From an uncultured Muribaculaceae bacterium (GTDB taxonomy: Bacteria; Bacteroidota; Bacteroidia; Bacteroidales; Muribaculaceae), in NCBI GenBank assembly GCA_947525975.1, contig CANNVE010000015.1:18637-82636 (forward strand): DNA of 64,000 bases, written 5' to 3'. The notes beneath the pieces are model-generated. The model saw nothing but the letters and a program-made list of their open reading frames with translations, was not told the origin of the DNA and did no database searches. The translations under genes were made by a program, and so were the position numbers. Shown here piece after piece: positions 23,291 through 32,232 of this stretch. Each line of letters opens with the position of its first letter. The stretch's first letter is position 1.

Positions 23291-23854
23291 TCACTCCCTC
23301 ACCACTTGCCAATTGTCAAGCTCGAGGAGCGTCTTGCGCCCGAAGATCTTGACAGCCACTTTCAGCTTGCTCTTCTCTTTCGAAACGTCTTCGATGATGC
23401 CTGAAAAGCCGTTGAACGGGCCTTCGTTGACCTTGACGGTCTCGCCCACGATCCAGTCGTAGGTTTCGCCCTCGGGGGTCTCAGAGAAGTCGTCGGCCGT
23501 TCCGAGCATCCTCTTCACGTCTGCTTCAGAGAGGCGCGTAGGCGCCGATCCCTTGTCGCGTCCGCGGAGGAAATCGATGACGTTTGTAGTGTTCGACACC
23601 TCATGTATGAGTTCGCCGGTGAGGTCGCATTCGATGAATACATAGCCGCTGAAAAGATTGCGCTCTTTGTACACCTTCTTGCCTCCCCTCACAGTCACCA
23701 CCTTTTCGGTAGGTATAAGCACCTGAAAAAGATAGTCGCCAAGGGTGCTGTTTTTGATTGCTCCGTCAAGGAGCTCCTTCACTTTGGCTTCCTTTCCGGA
23801 GATGGCACGCAGCACGTACCATCCTCTTCTGTTCTCTTTTTCGTTGTCTGCCAT
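23291..23854 (-). CDS. nusG: transcription termination/antitermination factor NusG
   Basis: A 187-residue NusG that binds RNA polymerase and links it to ribosomes or Rho. The NGN domain opens with RRGWYVLRAISGKEAKVKEL and contains NLFSGYVFIECDLTGEL; the C-terminal KOW domain holds GETVKVNEGPFNGFSGIIED. Length is typical for Bacteroidetes. It follows secE after a 292-base gap with a hairpin and T run, which could allow nusG and secE to be expressed at different levels. rplK follows 95 bases later. Confidence 0.97.
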   Translation of the reverse strand: MADNEKENRRGWYVLRAISGKEAKVKELLDGAIKNSTLGDYLFQVLIPTEKVVTVRGGKKVYKERNLFSGYVFIECDLTGELIHEVSNTTNVIDFLRGRDKGSAPTRLSEADVKRMLGTADDFSETPEGETYDWIVGETVKVNEGPFNGFSGIIEDVSKEKSKLKVAVKIFGRKTLLELDNWQVVRE

Positions 23855-24074
23855 ATCTCTGTTTCCTTAAAGGTGAAGATATCTGCAAGCTGCGGATGCG
23901 TGCCGGCGGCAAAATCAGGGTTGGCCCTGATGGTGGAAGCATTTAAACCGCTCGGCGTGTTCCTATTGGCTCGCTATGAAAAGATATTTTAGTTTTCTTG
24001 TTTTTACTATGTTTTAAGAAATGATCCGAGGCCCGTGAGCCGCAGCGTAGCTCTGACAGGGGGCTATATCACAC

Positions 24075-24105
24075 AAAAAACCTCATCTCGAATTTCGAAA
24101 TGCGG
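24075..24105 (-). terminator. terminator-like hairpin between secE and nusG
   Basis: A 12-bp stem with one mismatch (24081-24092 with 24094-24105) is followed on the minus strand by six T residues. The remainder of the 292-base gap (23855-24146) is AT-rich near nusG and shows no clear TAnnTTTG box, so partial readthrough to nusG is the simplest reading. Confidence 0.65.
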
Positions 24106-24146
24106 TCTTTTTATGCTTTAGCCATGCCTTCGCTAAGGTTGATTTT

Positions 24147-24359
24147 TCAGCTCCAGAGATCGGGGAGATGGTAGATGCCCTTCATGCCCCATTCTGAAAT
24201 CTGGTCCATCACCAATACCAAAACGGCGATTATGGCTGACGCCACCATCACGATGAGCGCCGATTTCACCACTTGGCTTCCGGTGGGCCAGGAGGTCTTG
24301 TGCTTCAGCTCCTGGTATGAATCCTTAAAGGCGTTGCCTATTTTAGTAATAATGCTCAT
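24147..24359 (-). CDS. secE: preprotein translocase subunit SecE
   Basis: A 70-residue SecE, the small inner-membrane subunit of the SecYEG channel. After a short cytosolic amphipathic part (ITKIGNAFKDSYQELKHKTS with TSWPTGSQVVKSA) there is a single transmembrane helix (ALIVMVASAIIAVLVLVMDQ). The W-P pair before the helix is the family hallmark. An upstream in-frame ATG at 24377 would overlap the 3' end of tRNA-Trp, so the ATG at 24359 is preferred. Being between tRNA-Trp and nusG is the standard bacterial context. Confidence 0.95.
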   Translation of the reverse strand: MSIITKIGNAFKDSYQELKHKTSWPTGSQVVKSALIVMVASAIIAVLVLVMDQISEWGMKGIYHLPDLWS

Positions 24360-24374
24360 TTCTTTTTCTTTTAG

Positions 24375-24447
24375 CACGGGACGAGAGGCTCGAACTCCCG
24401 ACCCTCGGTTTTGGAGACCGATGCTCTACCAACTGAGCTAGTCCCGT
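24375..24447 (-). tRNA. tRNA-Trp(CCA)
   Basis: Full cloverleaf: acceptor ACGGGAC/GTCCCGT, D arm GCTCAGTTGGTAGAGC, anticodon loop CTCCAAA with anticodon CCA, T arm GGGAGTTCGAGCCTC-like. The discriminator base is G, as expected for tRNA-Trp. CCA is not encoded. It is the leader-proximal neighbour of secE, downstream of tuf. Confidence 0.96.
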
Positions 24448-24512
24448 GTGTTAGGAAATGGATGGCGGCTTTGCCGGTGGCTGAGCCGCCGTCCATTTAT
24501 GATGGTTGTTGA

Positions 24513-25697
24513 TTAGTCAAGGATCTCGGTGATCTGGCCAGAACCAACTGTGCGGCCGCCTTCACGGATAGCGAAGCGAAGACCTGCGTCGCATGCTACG
24601 GGCTGGATGAGCTCTACGAAGATCTCAACGTTGTCGCCGGGCATTACCATGTCAACGCCTTCGGGAAGGGTGATCTCGCCGGTCACGTCAAGTGTGCGGA
24701 TGTAGAACTGGGGACGATAGTGGTTGTGGAACGGAGTGTGACGACCGCCTTCTTCCTTCTTCAGGATGTAGACAGAAGCCTTGAACTTGCTGTGGGGCTT
24801 CACAACGCCGGGGTGGCAGATTACCATACCGCGCTTTACGTCCTTCTTGTCGATACCACGGAGGAGGAGACCTACGTTGTCACCAGCTTCGCCTTCGTCA
24901 AGAATCTTGCGGAACATCTCGACACCTGTTACGGTTGACTTCATTGATGCGCCAAGACCCATGATCTGAACTTCGTCACCAACCTTAACGATACCGGTCT
25001 CGATACGGCCTGTTGCTACAGTGCCACGGCCAGTGATGGTGAATACGTCCTCGACAGGCATAAGGAAGGGCTTGTCGACTGCGCGGGGAGGCAGGGGAAT
25101 CCACTCATCGACAGCTGCCATGAGCTCCATAACCTTCTCTTCCCACTGGGGCTCGCCGTTGAGGGCGCCGAGAGCAGAACCGCGGATTACGGGGGTGTTG
25201 TCACCGTCGAATTCGTACTGGTTCAGAAGGTCGCGCATATCCATTTCGCTGAATTCGATCATTTCCTCATCCTCGACCATGTCGCACTTGTTGAGGAAAA
25301 CAACGATGCGGGGCACGTTCACCTGGCGAGCGAGCAGTACGTGCTCACGAGTCTGGGGCATGGGGCCGTCGGTTGCTGCTACCACGATGATAGCGCCGTC
25401 CATCTGGGCTGCACCAGTTACCATGTTCTTAACGTAGTCGGCGTGTCCGGGGCAGTCAACGTGAGCATAGTGACGGTTAGCGGTCTCGTACTCAACGTGA
25501 GCGGTGTTAATTGTAATACCGCGCTCCTTCTCCTCGGGTGCGTTGTCGATCTGGTCGAATGACTTAACCTCAGAGAGGCCTTTCTTTGCCAAAACGGTGG
25601 TGATGGCGGCAGTAAGGGTAGTCTTGCCGTGGTCAACGTGACCGATGGTGCCGATGTTTACGTGCGGCTTCGTTCTTTCGAATTTCTCTTTAGCCAT
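24513..25697 (-). CDS. tuf: translation elongation factor Tu
   Basis: A 394-residue EF-Tu, the GTPase that delivers aminoacyl-tRNA to the ribosome. G1 [10 protein letters not shown], the switch I region [15 protein letters not shown]3 [11 protein letters not shown] and G4 NKCD are all present, followed by domains 2 and 3 ending in [15 protein letters not shown]. Length is standard. It lies in the order tRNA-Thr, Tyr, Gly, Thr, tuf, as in the tufB operon of Escherichia coli, then tRNA-Trp and secE. No own promoter is seen in the 86-base gap to the tRNA, so it is probably driven from the promoter at 26.2 kb. Only one tuf copy is visible here. Confidence 0.98.
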   Translation of the reverse strand: MAKEKFERTKPHVNIGTIGHVDHGKTTLTAAITTVLAKKGLSEVKSFDQIDNAPEEKERGITINTAHVEYETANRHYAHVDCPGHADYVKNMVTGAAQMDGAIIVVAATDGPMPQTREHVLLARQVNVPRIVVFLNKCDMVEDEEMIEFSEMDMRDLLNQYEFDGDNTPVIRGSALGALNGEPQWEEKVMELMAAVDEWIPLPPRAVDKPFLMPVEDVFTITGRGTVATGRIETGIVKVGDEVQIMGLGASMKSTVTGVEMFRKILDEGEAGDNVGLLLRGIDKKDVKRGMVICHPGVVKPHSKFKASVYILKKEEGGRHTPFHNHYRPQFYIRTLDVTGEITLPEGVDMVMPGDNVEIFVELIQPVACDAGLRFAIREGGRTVGSGQITEILD

Positions 25698-25783
25698 AGT
25701 TGGTTTATTTATGTCGTTTTAAATTTTATTTCCATTGTCACAAAAGACCTCGGAGGCGCATAGGCCACCGGGGCTTTCGTTGC

Positions 25784-25858
<75 letters not shown>

Positions 25859-25873
25859 GATTACACAAAAAAG

Positions 25874-25946
25874 AGCGGAAGACGGGGCTCGAACCCGCGA
25901 CCCTCAGCTTGGAAGGCTGATGCTCTACCAAGTGAGCTACTTCCGC
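25874..25946 (-). tRNA. tRNA-Gly(TCC)
   Basis: Acceptor GCGGAAG, D arm GCTCACTTGGTAGAGC, anticodon stem TCAGC/GCTGA with loop CTTCCAA giving anticodon TCC, and T arm GCGGGTTCGAGCCCCGT. No encoded CCA. It lies 15 bases upstream of tRNA-Thr(GGT). Confidence 0.95.
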
Positions 25947-25956
25947 AATCAGCGTG

Positions 25957-26039
25957 TGGGCGAAGATGGATTCGAACCACCGAAGGTATAAACCAGCAGA
26001 TTTACAGTCTGCCCCATTTGGCCACTCTGGTATTCGCCC
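25957..26039 (-). tRNA. tRNA-Tyr(GTA)
   Basis: Acceptor GGGCGAA/TTCGCCC, anticodon stem around loop CTGTAAA with anticodon GTA, and a long variable arm (class II), as is normal for bacterial tRNA-Tyr. Discriminator A, no encoded CCA. Ten bases from tRNA-Gly. Confidence 0.95.
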
Positions 26040-26069
26040 TTATACTATGTAAATTTTCTCTTTCTTTAG

Positions 26070-26143
26070 AGCCTCTTGTCGGATTCGAACCAACGACCCC
26101 GAGATTACAAATCACGTGCTCTGGCCAACTGAGCTAAAGAGGC
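26070..26143 (-). tRNA. tRNA-Thr(TGT)
   Basis: Acceptor GCCTCTT/AAGAGGC is perfect; D arm GCTCAGTTGGCCAGAGC; anticodon loop TTTGTAA gives TGT. The anticodon stem has one T-T mismatch. No encoded CCA. First gene of the block after the promoter at 26193-26224. Confidence 0.95.
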
Positions 26144-26192
26144 GGCGTTTGCGTTGCTTTCGGTCGTTGAGTTACCTTCCCGATTGCGATTG

Positions 26193-26224
26193 CAAAGTTA
26201 GTGCGTTTTTCTGAAATGACCAAA
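26193..26224 (-). promoter_or_regulatory. promoter of the tRNA-tuf-secE-nusG-rpl-rpoBC block
   Basis: TTTG (26224-26221), 20-base spacer, TAACTTTG (26200-26193): a near-ideal Bacteroidetes promoter about 50 bases before the first tRNA. No equally good promoter is seen again before rpoC ends. The rest of the 296-base gap to the recQ stop (26144-26439) is T-rich and holds nothing else I recognise. Confidence 0.85.
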
Positions 26225-26439
26225 TTTTTTGACGAAAAAATTTCAATATTTTTTCTTGTTATTTCTTAATATCCTGAATAACATGTGTATATGTATTGAT
26301 TTTTTTTGAGGCTTTAGGGTGGCTTATTCCTTTTTCGCCTCGTTGTTCTCCGGCAGTCGCCTGCTCGATTTATTGCGTTCTTGCCAGAGGGCATTGGCAT
26401 TGTTGTTGTTTTTCCTGTTTTTGGGGCCCTGTTTTTCCT

Positions 26440-28368
26440 TTAGTTTTCTCCGATTATTCTTTCTTTCTCTATCCTTATCTGTCCCTTGTCGGCCAGGCTG
26501 CGTATGGCTTCGATGGCATCTTCCCTGTTTTTTGATCCGGAGATGGCTTCGTCTATTCTGCATCCTCCGGGGCGGGATGCCATGGCTTTTATGGCCAATT
26601 CTTCGTTTCTATGGCTTACGGCCGTTTTTTTGTATTTTGAGTTTTGGCGGCAGACGTCGCATGTGCCGCATGGTTCGGCTTCCTGCTCGCCGAAATATCC
26701 GAGCAGGGTCTGCACTCTGCATGTGCCATAGTCGAATACAAATTTCTTCATGGCTTCAAGCCTTCTTGCCATGTCTTCGCGTCGGTCTTCGTACACCGCC
26801 TTGGGCAGCATGACGTGTTTCGGCTCTTCACGCGCCGTGGTGTAATACAGGTATGGGGTTGATCGCTTTGGGATGTATGACAGTATGTGCATGCGCGATA
26901 GAGTAAGCAATGCTTCATGCGTGTCGGGGAGAGAGACGTCGGCCTTGAGCGAAATGTTGGTCTCCTCTATGGGCACGTAGTCCGCGAAGAGGCCTGTGTA
27001 TGTGCGGAGCAGCGCCGTGAGCACGCGGTCGGTGATTTCGTCGAGCTTAAGGGCGTAGAATTCGCTCTTTTCGGCTGTGATCATCAGTCTGGCTCTCGAT
27101 TGCACCTCGTCGGTGTATTCTATGTATTGCGCGCGCGTGAGCAGGGTCAGCGCAGAGTGCGTCATCGTGGGCTGCAGCTTGAATGTGGTGCAGAATGCCG
27201 GGAAGTTGAATTCGTATATGCGGTTGTATCCGTCGCCTACCGCCACTTGCAGGAAGTCGCCGGCTGCCTGATACACGCGCGATATGTATTCCTTGGGAGG
27301 AAATGCCTCGGAAAGCCTTCTCGACAAGCGCCCCTTGTCGTTGCCATTGGCTATAACCACCGCGTAGGCCGGCTTGCCGTCGCGTCCGGCCCTTCCGGCT
27401 TCCTGGTAATATTCTTCAAGCGATGGCGGCAGGTCGTAGTGCACCACTACCCTCACATCGGCCTTGTCTATGCCCATGCCGAAGGCGTTTGTGGCCACCA
27501 TCACCCTTGCTTCGCCCGATTTCCATTGGTTTTGCCTTGTTTCTTTCTCTTCGGGATCGAGGCCGGCGTGATAGTATGACGCCGAGATGCCGTGGGCGCA
27601 GATGGCGGACGCCAGTTCGCTGCATCGGCGCCTCGACCGCACATATACAATGGCAGAGCCTGACGTACCGTTGAGCACCCTCATCATGGTGCGGTCTTTG
27701 TTGTCATCGTATCTCACTATGTAGCTGAGGTTGCGTCGGCTGAAGCTTTTGGCGTATTTCTGCCATCCGGGCCTGAACCCAAGCCTGCCTACGATGTCTT
27801 CAGCCACATTGGGCGTGGCTGAGGCCGTGAGAGCAAGCACATTGGCCGATGGGAATGCATCGCGTAGATCGCTTATGCGCAGGTATGATGGTCGGAAGTC
27901 GTATCCCCACTGCGATATGCAGTGGGCTTCGTCTACCACGATCAGGCTCACGTCCCAGCCGCGGATCGAGTCGATAAACGCCGGCGATTGCAGTTTTTCG
28001 GGTGATAGATAGAGCATTTTCGCTTTCCCGAGCCGGCATCTGTCAAATGCCAGGCGCGATTCCTGCCTCGTCAGGCCCGAGTGGAGGCAATAAGCCCTGA
28101 TGCCGCGCTGCATTAGGTTGTCAACCTGGTCTTTCATCAGCGATATCAGGGGCGTCACCACCAGGGTGATTCCCGGGAGCATCAGCGCAGGCACCTGGAA
28201 GGTGATTGACTTTCCTCCACCGGTGGGCAGGAGGCCCAATGTGTCGCGCCCCTGCAGCACCGAGTCGATGATCTCGGGCTGCAGGGGGCGAAAGGCGTCG
28301 TATCCCCAGTATCTCTTCAATACTGACTCCGCCGCCGCTATCGTCTCTTCGTTGATGGGCTTTTCCAA
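26440..28368 (-). CDS. recQ: RecQ-family ATP-dependent DNA helicase
   Basis: A 642-residue 3'-5' DNA helicase of superfamily 2 acting in recombination and repair. The core has motif I LLPTGGGKSITFQVPAL, the DEAH box VVDEAHCISQWGYDFRPSY, ALTASATPNV and ATNAFGMGIDKADVRVVVHY with EEYYQEAGRAGRDG. The zinc motif is C-x16-C-x2-C-x2-C-like (CRVQTLLGYFGEQEAEPCGT followed by CDVC). Unlike the Escherichia coli protein, about 170 residues with a winged-helix look lie between the helicase core and the zinc cluster, and there is no HRDC domain. The start at 28368 is a TTG, the only reasonable start upstream of motif I. It begins 22 bases after the recJ stop, so the two form an operon. Confidence 0.93.
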   Translation of the reverse strand: MEKPINEETIAAAESVLKRYWGYDAFRPLQPEIIDSVLQGRDTLGLLPTGGGKSITFQVPALMLPGITLVVTPLISLMKDQVDNLMQRGIRAYCLHSGLTRQESRLAFDRCRLGKAKMLYLSPEKLQSPAFIDSIRGWDVSLIVVDEAHCISQWGYDFRPSYLRISDLRDAFPSANVLALTASATPNVAEDIVGRLGFRPGWQKYAKSFSRRNLSYIVRYDDNKDRTMMRVLNGTSGSAIVYVRSRRRCSELASAICAHGISASYYHAGLDPEEKETRQNQWKSGEARVMVATNAFGMGIDKADVRVVVHYDLPPSLEEYYQEAGRAGRDGKPAYAVVIANGNDKGRLSRRLSEAFPPKEYISRVYQAAGDFLQVAVGDGYNRIYEFNFPAFCTTFKLQPTMTHSALTLLTRAQYIEYTDEVQSRARLMITAEKSEFYALKLDEITDRVLTALLRTYTGLFADYVPIEETNISLKADVSLPDTHEALLTLSRMHILSYIPKRSTPYLYYTTAREEPKHVMLPKAVYEDRREDMARRLEAMKKFVFDYGTCRVQTLLGYFGEQEAEPCGTCDVCRQNSKYKKTAVSHRNEELAIKAMASRPGGCRIDEAISGSKNREDAIEAIRSLADKGQIRIEKERIIGEN

Positions 28369-28390
28369 TGGTGGAGGGGCGGGGATGCGG

Positions 28391-30118
28391 TTAGTTGTCG
28401 AAGTGTATCTGTTTAACCATCAACTGTATCGAGTTGGCCGAGTTGCGGTGCTTGCTTTCCTCGATGGTGTAGCAGATGTCAAATTTCTCTCCGGCGTGGA
28501 TGCGGTCGAAGTATTGGGCCATGTTGAAGGCTATCGCGTTGATCACCTTGCCCGATGTGTCGTCTACGATTTCGAGTTTTATATGCTCATTCTGTCGGCC
28601 TACGAGCCGGCTTGTGCCGAAGTCGGACACTCCCTTCGTGCAGAATACGGGCACTTGGTTGCCCGGTCCGTAGGGGTTGAAGAGGCGTAGCGTGGATGCG
28701 AATTCGGGCGCTATCTGGGCAAAGGCTATGACCGAGTCGATGTTGATCTGCGGCGTGAGCTGCTCGGGCTGTATGTTGGCCGCCACGTATTCCTCAAAGC
28801 GGCGCTTGAATTCGGGGATGTTCTCTTCTTTGAGCGAAAGGCCCACGGCGTAGGTGTGGCCTCCGAAGTTTTCGAGGAGGTCGCGGGTGGAGTCGACGGC
28901 CTTGTATACGTCAAATCCCTGCACCGAGCGCGATGAGCCGGTGGCGAGGCCGTCGTTGAGGGTCAGCACCACCGACGGCTTGTAATATAGCTCGGTGAGC
29001 CTTGAGGCCACGATGCCGATGATGCCCTTGTGCCAGTCTTTGTTGTATATGACTATCGCTTTCTTGGGCGAGTTGATTTCACCTCTTTTCTCCAGGATGG
29101 CGTTGGCCTCTTCGGTGATCTGCTTGTCGAGCTGCTTGCGGTCCTTGTTGTATTGATCGATAGCCATGCTCAGTTTTGCTGCGTCCTTGCTGTCGCGGGC
29201 CGTGAGCAGCTCTACGGCTTCGCGTCCGCTCTGCATTCGGCCGGAAGCGTTGATGCGCGGCCCGATCTTGAAGATCACGTCGCTGATGGTGATTTCCTTT
29301 CCTATCAGGCCGCATGTGCGTATGATGGCGCGCAGGCCCATGTTGGGGTTTGAATTCAGGCGCTTCAGTCCGTGGTAGGCCATGACGCGGTTTTCGTCGA
29401 CCATCGGCACGATGTCGGCGGCTATGCTCACGGCCACAAGGTCAAGCATCCCTTCGAGCTCTGCTGTGCCGATGCCGTTGCTGATCGAGAAGGCCTGCAT
29501 CAGCTTGTATCCTACGCCGCATCCCGAGAGGTGAGGGCACGGGTAGGTGCTGCCTTCGAGCTTGGGGTTGAGGATGGCTGCGGCGGGCGGCAGCTCGTCG
29601 TCGGGGACGTGGTGGTCGCATATGATGAAGTCTATGCCAAGCGACCTGGCATATTTTATCTCCTCGATTGCCTTGATGCCGCAATCGAGTATTATGATAA
29701 GTTTGACGCCGGCCTCGGCGGCCTCGTCGATCACCTTTGTGGTGATTCCGTACCCCTCATCGTAGCGGGTAGGTATGTAAAAGTCAATTTCAGAGTAGAA
29801 ATTCTGGAGGTACCTGTACACGAGAGCCACCGCCGTGGTTCCGTCCACGTCGTAGTCTCCGTATACCATGATCCTCTCCTTGGCGCCCATCGCTTGGTTC
29901 AGGCGGTCTACAGCCTTGTCCATGTCGGGCATCAGGAAGGGATCGTGCAGGTCGCGCAGCGAGGGGTGGAAAAATCTCTCCGCCTCCTCGATCGAGCGTA
30001 TGCCCCTCTGCAGCAGCAGTTCCGCCACGGCAGGGCATTTGGCAAAGCGCTTGGCCAGCTGGTTCTCTAAGTCTTGACTTTCGGTAGATAGGGGTACGTA
30101 TTTCCATCTACTTGTCAT
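28391..30118 (-). CDS. recJ: single-stranded-DNA-specific exonuclease RecJ
   Basis: A 575-residue 5'-3' single-strand exonuclease of the DHH phosphoesterase family, which works with RecQ-type helicases in recombination and mismatch repair. Metal-binding motifs are YGDYDVDGTTAVALVYRYLQ, ILDCGIKAI, ICDHHVPDDELPPAAAILNP and, in the DHHA1 part, GRMQSGREAV and GIVASRLTELYYKPSVV with GSSRSVQGFDVYKAV. The C-terminal OB-fold (VGRQNEHIKLEIVDDTSG) is present. Length fits Bacteroidetes RecJ. It is the first gene of the recJ-recQ pair, with a candidate -7 box 100 bases upstream. Confidence 0.97.
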   Translation of the reverse strand: MTSRWKYVPLSTESQDLENQLAKRFAKCPAVAELLLQRGIRSIEEAERFFHPSLRDLHDPFLMPDMDKAVDRLNQAMGAKERIMVYGDYDVDGTTAVALVYRYLQNFYSEIDFYIPTRYDEGYGITTKVIDEAAEAGVKLIIILDCGIKAIEEIKYARSLGIDFIICDHHVPDDELPPAAAILNPKLEGSTYPCPHLSGCGVGYKLMQAFSISNGIGTAELEGMLDLVAVSIAADIVPMVDENRVMAYHGLKRLNSNPNMGLRAIIRTCGLIGKEITISDVIFKIGPRINASGRMQSGREAVELLTARDSKDAAKLSMAIDQYNKDRKQLDKQITEEANAILEKRGEINSPKKAIVIYNKDWHKGIIGIVASRLTELYYKPSVVLTLNDGLATGSSRSVQGFDVYKAVDSTRDLLENFGGHTYAVGLSLKEENIPEFKRRFEEYVAANIQPEQLTPQINIDSVIAFAQIAPEFASTLRLFNPYGPGNQVPVFCTKGVSDFGTSRLVGRQNEHIKLEIVDDTSGKVINAIAFNMAQYFDRIHAGEKFDICYTIEESKHRNSANSIQLMVKQIHFDN

Positions 30119-30216
30119 TTATATAGTTTTTTATTTTTTTATCTATGCAGGGCGTGGCGCGCGGCGTTGAAAAAAGGCGTTAAACCAATATCCGCACACT
30201 ACGGCAATATTTCCTA

Positions 30217-30224
30217 CAAAATTA
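30217..30224 (-). promoter_or_regulatory. candidate -7 box of recJ
   Basis: TAATTTTG on the minus strand, about 98 bases ahead of the recJ start. No TTTG is seen at the proper -33 distance. Confidence 0.4.
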
Positions 30225-30295
30225 ATAAATAACCATGGGAAATCCTATCTCTTAATGTTTTTTAACAAATACTTGGCGGCCATTGAAGCCCAACA

Positions 30296-30329
30296 GCCCC
30301 ATGCCGCACGGATGTGTGTGGCATGGGGC
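30296..30329. terminator. strong hairpin after the endonuclease-family gene
   Basis: A 14-bp stem (30296-30309 with 30316-30329, one G-T pair) with loop GGATGT. Neither side has a T run, so it may act as a 3' stability element or need a factor to terminate. Confidence 0.5.
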
Positions 30330-30360
30330 CGTTATGGGGTTGCAGGCAAGCGCCTGTGCG

Positions 30361-31395
30361 CTATTTGCTGACGCGCCTCACCAGGAAGAGCTCGGTGGGG
30401 AAGTGGTCGCTGTAGCCGTTGAGGTATGATCCGGCGGCGTAAGTGCGCAGGGGGTAGCCCTGTCGGTTGCCTTCGGTGTCGCGCAGGAAGTCTTTGTTGA
30501 GCACGTCGGCGCGGTAGAAATGCCATTTGTCTTCAGGAGCGTTGGCCAGGTTGCCCGATATGATGATCTGGTCGAAGAGGTTCCACTGGCTCTTGTATGC
30601 GAGTGTGCCTATGCCTTCGTCGAGTTTTTTCCACCAAGGGTTGTAGAATTCGTGTGCTCCGGCCTTTTTGCGGTCTTTCTTGGCGCCGAGCACCTTGGCC
30701 ACTGACTTATCCTGCGGGTCGTCGTTTAGGTCGCCCATGACTATTATCCTAATTTCCGGGTCTACCTTCCAAAGTGAGTCGCAGATCTCAAGCGTGATCT
30801 CTGCGGCAGCCTCTCGGTTGGGCGATGATTGCTCCTGCCCGCCGAGCCTCGATGGCCAGTGGTTGACTATGACGGCTATGCGCTCGCCCAGGAGCGATCC
30901 TACCACGCACATCTGGTCGCGTGTGCGGAATGGAATGTTGTGAGTGCGGTGGTTGGTGACGTTCTCAAGCTTGAAATAGCGGGGATTGTAGAGGCAGCCC
31001 ACGTCTACGCCACGGGCATCGGGCGAGTCGTGGTGCACCACCTGCAGATTCCATTTTGCGATCTGCGGATCAGCCACAAGGTCGTCGAGCACCGATTTGT
31101 TCTCGATTTCAGAGACTCCGATGATGGCCGGGCCTATCGGGGTGGTAGTGGTGGTCATTTGCGATATGGAGTATGCGAGATTGTGGATCTTGTTCCAGTA
31201 TTTTTTGCCTGTCCACTGCTTTTGCCCTCCGGGGGTGTACTCAAGGTCGCGTCCCTCGGGGTTGTTGGGGATGGTGTCGAAGAGGTTTTCGAGATTGTAG
31301 AAGGCTATGCCGGCCACTTGCAGGCTGCCGGGCTTTTGCGCTGAAGCGGCGAATGCCAGCAGCAGCGCCAAGAGCGCGATATGCAATTTCTTCAT
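30361..31395 (-). CDS. secreted endonuclease/exonuclease/phosphatase-family protein
   Basis: A 344-residue metal-dependent phosphoesterase of the DNase I-like fold. The signal peptide (KLHIALLALLLAFAASAQ) points to export. Motifs are FYNLENLFDTI (first metal-binding Asn/Glu), [47 protein letters not shown] and the C-terminal GYSDHFPTELFLV, which together make the catalytic set. An upstream in-frame ATG at 31479 was rejected because a near-perfect promoter lies inside that extension. The substrate could be nucleic acid or a phosphoester; Bacteroidetes secrete several members of this family. Single-gene unit between terminators. Confidence 0.9.
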   Translation of the reverse strand: MKKLHIALLALLLAFAASAQKPGSLQVAGIAFYNLENLFDTIPNNPEGRDLEYTPGGQKQWTGKKYWNKIHNLAYSISQMTTTTTPIGPAIIGVSEIENKSVLDDLVADPQIAKWNLQVVHHDSPDARGVDVGCLYNPRYFKLENVTNHRTHNIPFRTRDQMCVVGSLLGERIAVIVNHWPSRLGGQEQSSPNREAAAEITLEICDSLWKVDPEIRIIVMGDLNDDPQDKSVAKVLGAKKDRKKAGAHEFYNPWWKKLDEGIGTLAYKSQWNLFDQIIISGNLANAPEDKWHFYRADVLNKDFLRDTEGNRQGYPLRTYAAGSYLNGYSDHFPTELFLVRRVSK

Positions 31396-31424
31396 GGAAA
31401 AGGGTATTACTTTTTTTAGGTCAC

Positions 31425-31456
31425 CAAAGTTATGAAATAATTTCGACATAAACAAA
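31425..31456 (-). promoter_or_regulatory. promoter of the endonuclease-family gene
   Basis: TTTG (31456-31453), 20 bases, TAACTTTG (31432-31425); start codon about 29 bases later. It fixes the start at 31395. Confidence 0.82.
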
Positions 31457-31465
31457 ATAAAACAA

Positions 31466-31508
31466 GGCGGCCGAGCCAAGATTACGCATAATCTTTTGGC
31501 CCGGCTGC
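31466..31508 (-). other. imperfect hairpin upstream of the endonuclease-family promoter
   Basis: Arms GGCGGCCGAGCCAAGATTA and TAATCTTTTGGCCCGGCTGCC pair with small bulges around CGCA. It is followed on the minus strand by the T-rich promoter region, so it may be a second terminator for rubrerythrin. Confidence 0.45.
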
Positions 31509-31520
31509 CCTATAAGGAAG

Positions 31521-31560
31521 AAAATGCGCGCCGAAGGCTGATGACGAGCCTTCGGTGCGC
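31521..31560 (-). terminator. rubrerythrin terminator
   Basis: A 14-bp stem (31526-31539 with 31547-31560, one G-T pair), 7-base loop, then TTTT on the minus strand, just after the rubrerythrin stop. Confidence 0.8.
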
Positions 31561-31567
31561 GGATGCT

Positions 31568-32149
31568 TTAATAGTTTTCGGCCTTGCGCTGGAACCAACC
31601 CTGGTCCATGCCGCATACGGGGCAGCGCTTGGGCGCCTGCTTGGCGTTGACGGTGTAGCCGCATTTGAGGCACATCCAGTCGACCGGCTCCTCGCTTTCA
31701 AATTCCATGCCGTTCTGCACACGCTCCATGAGCTTGATGTATCTCTGCTCATGCATCACCTCTACCTTGGCGATGAGGTTGTAGATGGCTGCGATCTGCG
31801 GGAAACCCTCTTCCTGCGCCACCTTGGCGAAGTTGGCGTAGAGGTCGCTCCATTCCTCGCGCTCGCCTGCCGCTGCTGCGGCAAGGTTTTCAAGGGTAGA
31901 GCCTACGCATCCGGCGGGGTATCCGGCAGTGATTTCCACCGTGCCGCCCTCAAGGAGAGAGAAGAACTTCTGGGCGTGGCTCAATTCTTGCTCGGCTGTC
32001 TCGAGAAATACGTTTGCGATCTGGTGGTATCCTTCCTCAAGAGCCTTCTGTGCGAAGAGTGTATAGCGTGAGCGGGCCTGGCTTTCGCCGGCGAACGATG
32101 CGAGCAGGTTGTGCTCTGTGCGGGTGCCTTTTATGCTTTTCTTTTCCAT
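31568..32149 (-). CDS. rbr: rubrerythrin
   Basis: A 193-residue cytosolic peroxide reductase of anaerobes. The N-terminal ferritin-like four-helix domain carries the di-iron ligands in FAGESQARSRY, FLETAEQELSHAQKF and KVEVMHEQRYIKLM. The C-terminal rubredoxin domain has the iron-binding cysteines in WMCLKCGYTV and KRCPVCGMDQGWF. Length is typical. It lies next to a ferritin gene in the same direction, which is a sensible oxidative-stress and iron-storage pairing. No clear TAnnTTTG box was seen in the 152 bases upstream; that gap contains the ferritin terminator. Confidence 0.97.
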   Translation of the reverse strand: MEKKSIKGTRTEHNLLASFAGESQARSRYTLFAQKALEEGYHQIANVFLETAEQELSHAQKFFSLLEGGTVEITAGYPAGCVGSTLENLAAAAAGEREEWSDLYANFAKVAQEEGFPQIAAIYNLIAKVEVMHEQRYIKLMERVQNGMEFESEEPVDWMCLKCGYTVNAKQAPKRCPVCGMDQGWFQRKAENY

Positions 32150-32232
32150 AAATGATATTTTTATGTTTATACGTTGTTTCTTCAGTCAGACATTATAACA
32201 CTCGCGAGGGGGAAAATGTTTGCCGGCCATGT

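Noticed and set aside
26296..26813. Plus-strand open frames rich in Phe, Leu and Ser beside and over the recQ 3' end
   Set aside because: They come from a T-rich gap and the reverse of recQ codons; no promoter or motif supports them.
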